17,110 bases of DNA from Desulfovibrio sp. UBA2564 (GTDB taxonomy: Bacteria > Desulfobacterota > Desulfovibrionia > Desulfovibrionales > Desulfovibrionaceae): assembly GCA_002340305.1 (NCBI GenBank), contig DDLU01000111.1, forward strand, positions 1 through 17,110. The letters are read 5' to 3'. Below the pieces are notes generated by a model. It had not been told where the DNA came from, did no database searches, and saw only the letters and a program-made list of their open reading frames with translations. Below are positions 1 through 5,747 of the stretch, piece after piece. Every line of letters starts with the position of its first letter. The first letter of the stretch is position 1. Made by a program: the position numbers and the translations under genes.

Positions 1-83
1 GCAGGCCAACGCAGGCCGACCATCAGTACCAGTGCCAGCACGATCGGGATGATCGCGACAAGGGCTAAAATTCCTACAGACAT
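1..83 (-). CDS. Lactate permease, N-terminal fragment (leaves window)
   Basis: Only the first 27 codons are present, reading leftward out of the window from an ATG at 83-81. A strong ribosome binding site (GGAGG, 88-92) lies 4 bases upstream. The peptide begins MSVGILALVAIIPIVLALVL and continues MVGLRWP: a short N-terminus running straight into a hydrophobic helix, then the GLRWPA-type turn I associate with LctP-family lactate permeases. It sits downstream of por on the same strand, the position of the permease in the Desulfovibrio lactate-oxidation operon. Its job would be lactate import across the inner membrane to feed lactate dehydrogenases and then Por. With so few residues the family call rests on the N-terminus plus gene order. 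Confidence 0.78.
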   Translation of the reverse strand, partial: MSVGILALVAIIPIVLALVLMVGLRWP

Positions 84-129
84 GTTTCCTCCTTAAAGCA
101 TAAGAAATGCCTTTGTTCTTGCCGCCCTC

Positions 130-206
130 TGATGAAAACCCTTTCATCATACCACATAAGGACGGCACACACTCAGCGTTTTTTTGGAAGTCTGCTGAAA
201 GACTTC
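130..206 (-). other. Two further hairpins between por and the permease gene
   Basis: Two more inverted repeats lie in this gap. One is TGATGAAA-accc-TTTCATCA (130-149, 8-bp stem, 4-base loop). The other is GAAGTCT-N6-AGACTTC (187-206, 7-bp stem, 6-base loop). Neither is followed by a T-run on the minus strand; the second is followed there by a run of A. With the 263-297 stem-loop, the roughly 226-base spacer holds three consecutive hairpins and no credible gene. The cluster suggests RNA processing or differential stability within the operon, but this is inferred. Confidence 0.5.
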
Positions 207-262
207 TGCCCTGCCCTCCTCCGGTTGCGATACCTTCCACAATTCGCAAATAGAGGTGGATG

Positions 263-297
263 CTGCGGACGGCCCACCTGTGCAGGGCCGTCCGCAG
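263..297 (-). other. Stable stem-loop in por-permease intergenic region
   Basis: A 13-bp perfect inverted repeat (263-275 with 285-297; core GCGGACGGCCC / GGGCCGTCCGC) with a 9-base loop lies 13 bases after the por stop codon. On the transcribed minus strand no T-run follows, so it does not look like a standard intrinsic terminator. A stable 3' hairpin of this kind could protect the por part of a processed transcript or partly reduce read-through into the permease gene. That role is inference; the pairing is seen directly. Confidence 0.7.
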
Positions 298-309
298 GCG
301 CGGGTGGTG

Positions 310-3300
310 CTATTTGCTTCCGCTGAAGTCAGCGTCAGCCATGTGTTTCAAGATCTCATACCTTTCGTTATAATCTTTTTCGATTTTAGCGCGGTACTCT
401 TTGGATACTTCGGGGTTAAGGCGCTCGAGCAGGCCGTAACGGTTTTCGCCGGCCATGAACTCCTGAATGGTTCCGTCGGGAGCTTTGGACTCCAAAACGA
501 AGGGGTTTTTGCCTTCATCTGCAAGCATGGGGTTGAAGCGGTAGAGAGGCCAGTAACCGGAATCTACTGCCAGCTTCATTTCGAGCTGGGTTTTACCCAT
601 ACCCTTACGGATACCCTGGTTGATGCAGGGAGCGTAGCAGATTACGAGAGAAGGACCGGGATAAGCTTCAGCTTCCTGGATTGCCTTCATGAACTGCTGC
701 TTGTTAGCGCCCATGGATACGGATGCAACGTATACGTAACCGTAGCTCATCATCATGCGGCCGAGATCTTTCTTACCGGTGTTTTTACCACCAGCTGCGA
801 ACTTGGCGATGGAGCCGAGGGGGGTAGCCTTGGAGGACTGACCGCCAGTATTGGAGTATACTTCAGTATCCATTACGAGAATATTGATGTCGCGACCGGA
901 AGCGAGGACGTGGTCAACACCGCCGAAGCCGATGTCGTATGCCCAACCGTCTCCACCGAATACCCAGAGGGATTTTTTGGTGAACAGGTCTTCCATGTCT
1001 GCGATCTCAGCGAGAAGTTCGGTCTGGGGAGCACCATAGATGCCGTCCACAACTTTCTGACCGTACTCTTCGGAGAGAGCGGGGTTATCTTTGTTTTCGA
1101 GCCAGGACTTCATGTCAGCTTCGAGTTCAGCGGGAACGTCGGCTTCAACAGCTTCAGTCACGAGGTCGGCAAGCTTATCACGGCGGTGGGATACACCCAT
1201 TTCGAGGCCGTAACCGAACTCGGCTGCATCTTCGAACAGGGAGTTGCCCCAGGTGGGACCATGACCGTTCTTGTTGGTGCAGTAAGGAGTAGTCGGAGCG
1301 GATGCACCCCAGATGGAGGAACAACCGGTGGCGTTAGCAATGATCATGCGTTCGCCGAAGAGCTGGGTGATAACTTTAACGTAGGGAGTTTCACCACAAC
1401 CGGAACATGCACCGGAGAACTCAAGAAGGGGACGCTGGAACTGGGAACCCTTAACAGAGGTTCTGGTCATGAGTTCATCCTTTTCGGGGATGGTCATGGC
1501 AAAATCAAGGTTGGGTACTTCAGTCGGCAGCTGGGAAGCGATGGGCTTCATTTCCAGAGCAGGGGTCTTTGCGGGGCAGATGTCTGCGCAGTTACCGCAA
1601 CCGAGGCAATCCTGAGTGTAAACCTGCATGCGGTATTTGAGACCTTTGATCTCTTTACCTTTTGCATCGATGGTTACAAAACTCTCAGGAGCGTCTTTCA
1701 GCTCTTCTTCAGATACGAGCACGGGGCGGATAGCTGCGTGGGGGCAAACAAATGCACACTGGTTACACTGGATGCAGTTCTCAGGCAGCCATTCGGGAAC
1801 GTTGATAGCAACGCCGCGCTTTTCGTACTGGGAAGTGGAAAGAGGGAAGAGGCCGTCAGGCTCAAAAGCGGAGACAGGCAGGTTGTCACCTTTCTGGGCA
1901 AGGATGGGACGGACAACATCGGTGATGAATGCCGGGTCATCAGATACGGCCACATCTTCATCAGTGAGGTCTTTCCAAGATTCTGGAACATTAATTTCAA
2001 CAAGGTTGGCAACAGCCTGATCAACAGCAGCGTTGTTCATGTTGACGATCTTGTCACCTTTCTTGCCGTATGCTTTCTTGATGGATTCTTTGAGATACGC
2101 AACAGCGTCTTCAAAAGGAATAACATCAGCAAGCTTGAAGAATGCAGTCTGCATAACCATGTTAATACGACCGCCGAGACCTACTTCAGCTGCGATTTTA
2201 ACAGCATCGATGGTGTAGAACTTGAGGTTCTTTTCAGCGATGGTACGGCGCAGTTCTGCGGGAAGTTCCTTCTCCATGTCTTCAGCAGACCAGGGAGAGT
2301 TGATCAGGAAGGTTCCGCCTTCTTTAATACCTTCAAGCAGATCGTACTGGTGTACGTAGCTGGAGTTATGGCATGCGATGAAGTCAGCGCTGGTTACCAG
2401 ATAGGTGGACTGGATGGGTTTTTCACCAAAACGCAGGTGAGACATGGTGATACCGCCTGACTTCTTGGAATCGTAAGCGAAGTAACCCTGTGCGTACATA
2501 TCGGTTTTGTCACCGATGATTTTAATAGCCTGCTTGTTCGCGCCAACAGTACCGTCAGCACCGAGACCCCAGAATTTACACTGAACAGTCCCTGCGGGAG
2601 TGGTGTCCATTTCAGGACCGACTGCGAGGGAAGTGTTGGTAACGTCATCTTCGATACCAACGTTGAAGTGGTTCTTGGGACCAGCTGCCTTCATGTTGTC
2701 GAATACAGCTTTTACCATGTTGGGACGGAACTCTTTGGAACCGAGGCCGTAACGACCGGCGGTGATCACAGGGCTCATGCCGCTTTCCATGAATGCGGTG
2801 CAAACATCCTGGTACAGGGGATCGCCGAGGGAGCCGGGCTCTTTGGTGCGGTCCAGCACAGTAATGTTGGTGCAGGTTGCGGGGAGTACATTGAGGAAGT
2901 ACTCAGTGAGGAAGGGGCGGTACAGGCGTACTTTAATGAGACCCACTTTTTCACCGTCAGCAACGAGCTTGTTAACAACCTCTTCAATGGCTTCACAACC
3001 GGACCCCATAGCAACGATAACCCTTTCAGCTTCAGGGTGCCCCACGTAGTCGAAAGGCTTATAGTAGCGACCGGTCAGGTCACCGACTTTTTTCATGCAG
3101 CTGGTTACGATAGCGGGAAGCTGGTCGTAGAAACCGTTAGCTGCTTCACGTGCCTGATAGTAAATATCAGGGTTCTGAGCAGTACCGCGAATAGCGGGAT
3201 TCTCAGGATTCATTCCTCTTGCGCGGAAAGCTGCAACGGCATCCCAGTCTACGAGGGACTTTATGTCATCATAATCGATAACTTCGATCTTCTGAATTTC

Positions 3301-3834
3301 GTGAGAAGAACGGAAACCATCGAAGAAATGCAGGAAAGGCACACTGGATTCGATGGATGCGAGATGGGAAATAAGGGCGATGTCCATACATTCCTGTACG
3401 GAGCTGGAAGCCAGCATCGCGAAACCGGTCTGGCGGCAAGCCATTACGTCCTGATGATCACCGAAGATGGAGAGAGCCTGTGCTGCGATTGCACGGGCGG
3501 AAACATGAAAAACACCGGGAAGAAGTTCACCGGAGATTTTATACATGTTGGGGATCATAAGCAGGAGACCCTGCGATGCAGTATAAGTAGAAGTAAGAGC
3601 ACCCGCTGCGAGAGCACCGTGTACGGCACCGGCAGCACCAGCTTCAGACTGAAGCTGTTTTACGTTGAGAACCTGACCGAAGATGTTCTTACGGCCCTGT
3701 GCTGCCCACTCTTCTGCAACTTCACCCATGGTGGATGAAGGAGTAATGGGATAGATGGCTGCGGTATCGCTCATTGCGTACGCGACATGAGCAGTCGCGG
3801 TGTTACCATCCATAGTTTTCATGTTCTTAGCCAT
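310..3834 (-). CDS. por: Pyruvate:ferredoxin (flavodoxin) oxidoreductase, single-chain homodimeric type
   Basis: It oxidises pyruvate with CoA to acetyl-CoA and CO2 in the cytoplasm and passes electrons to ferredoxin or flavodoxin, the step after lactate dehydrogenation in sulfate reducers. The 1174-residue chain has the full catalytic set. Pyruvate-site residues are T31 (TPSS), E64 (QSEAGAAGA) and R114 (SARAIAAQ). Two [4Fe-4S] ferredoxin motifs are C687/C690/C693/C697 and C743/C746/C749/C753. The proximal cluster cysteines are C810, C813, C838 and C1070. The thiamine diphosphate motif starts at G961-D962-G963. These numbers are within one or two of those I remember for the Desulfovibrio africanus enzyme (1232 residues), so the chain is collinear with it but ends about 58 residues earlier, near where its C-terminal extension begins. 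The length equals that of E. coli YdbK. The ATG is supported by AAGGAG 8 bases upstream. The gene is preceded by a sigma-54 promoter and followed by the lactate permease gene. Confidence 0.97.
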   Translation of the reverse strand: MAKNMKTMDGNTATAHVAYAMSDTAAIYPITPSSTMGEVAEEWAAQGRKNIFGQVLNVKQLQSEAGAAGAVHGALAAGALTSTYTASQGLLLMIPNMYKISGELLPGVFHVSARAIAAQALSIFGDHQDVMACRQTGFAMLASSSVQECMDIALISHLASIESSVPFLHFFDGFRSSHEIQKIEVIDYDDIKSLVDWDAVAAFRARGMNPENPAIRGTAQNPDIYYQAREAANGFYDQLPAIVTSCMKKVGDLTGRYYKPFDYVGHPEAERVIVAMGSGCEAIEEVVNKLVADGEKVGLIKVRLYRPFLTEYFLNVLPATCTNITVLDRTKEPGSLGDPLYQDVCTAFMESGMSPVITAGRYGLGSKEFRPNMVKAVFDNMKAAGPKNHFNVGIEDDVTNTSLAVGPEMDTTPAGTVQCKFWGLGADGTVGANKQAIKIIGDKTDMYAQGYFAYDSKKSGGITMSHLRFGEKPIQSTYLVTSADFIACHNSSYVHQYDLLEGIKEGGTFLINSPWSAEDMEKELPAELRRTIAEKNLKFYTIDAVKIAAEVGLGGRINMVMQTAFFKLADVIPFEDAVAYLKESIKKAYGKKGDKIVNMNNAAVDQAVANLVEINVPESWKDLTDEDVAVSDDPAFITDVVRPILAQKGDNLPVSAFEPDGLFPLSTSQYEKRGVAINVPEWLPENCIQCNQCAFVCPHAAIRPVLVSEEELKDAPESFVTIDAKGKEIKGLKYRMQVYTQDCLGCGNCADICPAKTPALEMKPIASQLPTEVPNLDFAMTIPEKDELMTRTSVKGSQFQRPLLEFSGACSGCGETPYVKVITQLFGERMIIANATGCSSIWGASAPTTPYCTNKNGHGPTWGNSLFEDAAEFGYGLEMGVSHRRDKLADLVTEAVEADVPAELEADMKSWLENKDNPALSEEYGQKVVDGIYGAPQTELLAEIADMEDLFTKKSLWVFGGDGWAYDIGFGGVDHVLASGRDINILVMDTEVYSNTGGQSSKATPLGSIAKFAAGGKNTGKKDLGRMMMSYGYVYVASVSMGANKQQFMKAIQEAEAYPGPSLVICYAPCINQGIRKGMGKTQLEMKLAVDSGYWPLYRFNPMLADEGKNPFVLESKAPDGTIQEFMAGENRYGLLERLNPEVSKEYRAKIEKDYNERYEILKHMADADFSGSK

Positions 3835-3877
3835 TAAGTAAGCTCCTTAAGAGATTTAATGTAATAACCTCACCGAG

Positions 3878-3922
3878 TAATAAAAACCTTGCTGAAACAA
3901 TCGGAACCCAAGGCGCAAGGTT
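3878..3922 (-). promoter_or_regulatory. Terminator-like hairpin in the por leader (possible attenuator)
   Basis: Between the sigma-54 promoter and por, the minus strand reads AACCTTGC, 22 bases, GCAAGGTT, then TTTATTA. The 8-bp arms (3915-3922 and 3885-3892) are perfectly complementary and the 3' arm runs into a T-rich stretch, as in an intrinsic terminator. The predicted transcript start is near 3935, so the hairpin would form about 12 bases into a leader of about 100 bases. The loop also contains CCTTGGGTT, which could pair with the 5' arm region in an alternative fold. Attenuation is inferred; the long loop makes the stem only moderately stable. Confidence 0.4.
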
Positions 3923-3945
3923 GAACACTCACATAAGCCCTAGTT

Positions 3946-3961
3946 ATCAATTTGCGTGCCA
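3946..3961 (-). promoter_or_regulatory. Sigma-54 (-24/-12) promoter of por
   Basis: The minus strand reads TGGCACG-CAAA-TTGAT. The -24 element is a full match to TGGCACG and the spacing to the -12 element is exact. The -12 element is TTGA instead of TTGC, a single departure. The predicted transcription start is around 3935, leaving a leader of about 100 bases. The adjacent lurR encodes a sigma-54 activator, which fits. In Desulfovibrio vulgaris the lactate operon is known to be under LurR and sigma-54 control. Confidence 0.85.
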
Positions 3962-3984
3962 AACTTTAACCACTAGATAAAGAC

Positions 3985-4014
3985 GCGGATATTCAAGGAT
4001 TTAAGCATATCCGC
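3985..4014. promoter_or_regulatory. Inverted repeat upstream of por promoter
   Basis: GCGGATAT (3985-3992) and ATATCCGC (4007-4014) form a perfect 8-bp dyad with a 14-base spacer, centred about 40 bases upstream of the -24 element. A second small dyad, CATTCA-TAAG-TGAATG, follows at 4021-4036. They lie between the sigma-54 promoter and the 20-bp palindrome at 4044-4063. They could bind a second regulator or a DNA-bending protein; nothing identifies the protein. Confidence 0.5.
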
Positions 4015-4043
4015 AACATACATTCATAAGTGAATGCTCAGCT

Positions 4044-4063
4044 TTGTCTGAAATTTAAGACAA
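4044..4063. promoter_or_regulatory. 20-bp palindrome, candidate LurR enhancer (UAS)
   Basis: TTGTCT-GAAATTTA-AGACAA is symmetric at 18 of 20 positions (one mismatched pair). It begins about 83 bases upstream of the -24 element, a usual distance for sigma-54 activator enhancers. A degenerate copy of its left half (TTGCCT-C-AAATTT) starts 28 bases further on, at 4072. Fis-type helix-turn-helix activators bind such dyads as dimers, and paired sites are common. The link to LurR is inferred from location and symmetry; I have no recalled consensus to compare it with. Confidence 0.6.
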
Positions 4064-4156
4064 CAAAAAGATTGCCTCAAATTTGCCATTTAGTTGTTAC
4101 CGAACTGAAACATTGGTAAAAAAGCCCGCATCCCAACGATTTCTGTTCAGAGCACA

Positions 4157-4192
4157 CAAAAAAAGCCCTGTCTTCAAAAAAAGACAAGGCTT
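4157..4192 (-). terminator. Intrinsic terminator of lurR
   Basis: On the minus strand a 12-bp stem (AAGCCTTGTCTT with AAGACAGGGCTT, one G-U pair, loop of 6) is followed by a run of T. It lies about 76 bases after the lurR stop codon. It separates the kinase-regulator transcript from por, so por must depend mainly on its own sigma-54 promoter. Confidence 0.85.
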
Positions 4193-4268
4193 AGTCTTAA
4201 AAACCAGACTGAACACTTATTCAATGATTATTTCACACCCAACGACTCACAACAAGCACTCACTTGAG

Positions 4269-5747
4269 CTAGTCATTAATGCCGTGTTTCTTCAACAAAG
4301 CATAGAAATGAGAGCGGGAAAGACCTGATATTTTGAGTATTTTAGCGGTATCACCGTCATGCCTCAAAAGTAGTTCTTCAAGGTATTTTTTCTCAGCCAT
4401 ACCCTTAAAAATTTTAAGTGGAGGCAACTCCTCAGTGAGTATCTCCGACACCGCTGAGACAAAAACTGAATCTTGGTTCAGCTCACTGTTGTCTTTTTTT
4501 TCAGACACACCCTTGATTTCAGGTTCAGTTTTAACTCTGGACTCAGGCGCAGGAACTTTTCCTCTCTTCTGAAGATTGGATTGAGCTAACTTAATGCGCA
4601 AAGAATCGGACAAATGCATTGCATAAATCGTATTCCCGGACCCTGCCGCTACAAAAGCCTGCTCCACAACATTAAAGAGTTGGCGAACATTACCGGGCCA
4701 ATCGTAGTTATCAAGCACGTCATAAAAATCAGAACTGGCGACCTTGGGCGGCACTCCATACTGTACGCTAAGTCTTGTAAGATGGAAAGCTGTCAGCTCG
4801 CGGATATCCCCTCCCCTTGTGCGTAAGGGAGGCAGATGAATATGGATAGTCTGGATACGGTAAAGGAGGTCCTGTCTGAATTCTCCACGGGCAACCATGA
4901 CCTCAAGATCCCGGTTAGTTGCAGCTATCAATCTGAAATCACTCTTGAACTCCCTGTTTTCGCCAACCGGACGATAAGTACGCTCCTGTAAAACCCTAAG
5001 AAAAGACTTCTGCACGGCAAGGGGCATCTCCCCTACTTCATCAAGAAACAAAGTGCCTTTATCCGCAAGCGGAATAAGACCTTTGCGGTCAGCCTGCGCC
5101 CCGGTAAAAGAACCGCGCTTGTGGCCGAAAAGAGTGCTCTCAACCAGTGTTTCGGTCAGCGAGGCGCAATCCACAACCACAAAATTCTTAGTAGAACGCT
5201 TGGAATTTTCATGGATAGTCTGGGCGAAAAGCTCTTTCCCGGTCCCGGTCTCACCATTAACCAGCACATTGGCATCTGATCCGGAAGCATGGGCCACAAG
5301 ATCATAGCAATCTTTAATTTCAGTACTTTTTCCGACGATATTATCAAGATTTAAAGCTACACATTGGGCTTTGTTCTGCTTCTCATTGTGAAATTCAAGG
5401 GCGCGGCGCATGGAAAGGGTGATCTGCTTTACGGAAGAAGGCTTAACCAGAAAGTCCCAAGCCCCGCCTTGAATGGCTAATTCAGCACCGTCAGCATCGC
5501 CCTTCCCGGTCAGGATAATCACTTCGGGATTGCCTGAAGAATCTTTCACCTGTTGCAGGTAATCAAGACCGTTTCCGTCCGGGAGTGAAATATCAAGGAA
5601 AACAAGGTCAAACTCACTAGCCTGAACTTTGGAAAGTCCATCCTTCAAATTATAGGAACTGACCGCCTCGTGCCCTGTACGGGCAATGAGACTTTCAATT
5701 GTTTCGCATACCTGCACATCATCATCAATAATCAGAATTCTACCCAT
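4269..5747 (-). CDS. lurR: Sigma-54-dependent response regulator, LurR type
   Basis: A 492-residue NtrC-family activator. The receiver domain (about 1-120) has acidic residues D8-D10, phospho-acceptor D52 (FLDISLPDGNG) and K102. The AAA+ domain (about 135-370) has Walker A GETGTGKE (165-172), the sigma-54 contact loop as GSFTGA (212-217, serine replacing the usual alanine of GAFTGA) and Walker B GTLFLDE (231-237). After a linker rich in lysine, glutamate and serine comes a Fis-type helix-turn-helix (about 447-492, GDTAKILKISGLSRSHFYAL). The start ATG overlaps the end of the kinase gene by 8 bases, with GGAG just upstream, so translation is probably coupled. It lies directly before por, which has a sigma-54 promoter. 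This matches the LurR regulator of lactate utilisation (DVU3023) in D. vulgaris. The family is certain from motifs; the specific name rests on gene order. Confidence 0.92.
   Translation of the reverse strand: MGRILIIDDDVQVCETIESLIARTGHEAVSSYNLKDGLSKVQASEFDLVFLDISLPDGNGLDYLQQVKDSSGNPEVIILTGKGDADGAELAIQGGAWDFLVKPSSVKQITLSMRRALEFHNEKQNKAQCVALNLDNIVGKSTEIKDCYDLVAHASGSDANVLVNGETGTGKELFAQTIHENSKRSTKNFVVVDCASLTETLVESTLFGHKRGSFTGAQADRKGLIPLADKGTLFLDEVGEMPLAVQKSFLRVLQERTYRPVGENREFKSDFRLIAATNRDLEVMVARGEFRQDLLYRIQTIHIHLPPLRTRGGDIRELTAFHLTRLSVQYGVPPKVASSDFYDVLDNYDWPGNVRQLFNVVEQAFVAAGSGNTIYAMHLSDSLRIKLAQSNLQKRGKVPAPESRVKTEPEIKGVSEKKDNSELNQDSVFVSAVSEILTEELPPLKIFKGMAEKKYLEELLLRHDGDTAKILKISGLSRSHFYALLKKHGIND

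Noticed and set aside
256..2460. Long plus-strand open frame (734 codons) opposite por
   Set aside because: It lies wholly antisense to por, whose catalytic motifs are complete. The predicted peptide is low in recognisable motifs and is the expected shadow of a highly expressed gene with biased codon use.
2668..3738. Second long plus-strand open frame opposite por (356 codons)
   Set aside because: Same reason: antisense to intact por, no ribosome binding site or family match.
4083..4328. 81-codon plus-strand frame in the lurR-por gap
   Set aside because: It crosses the lurR terminator and runs antisense into the lurR 3' end, with no ribosome binding site.
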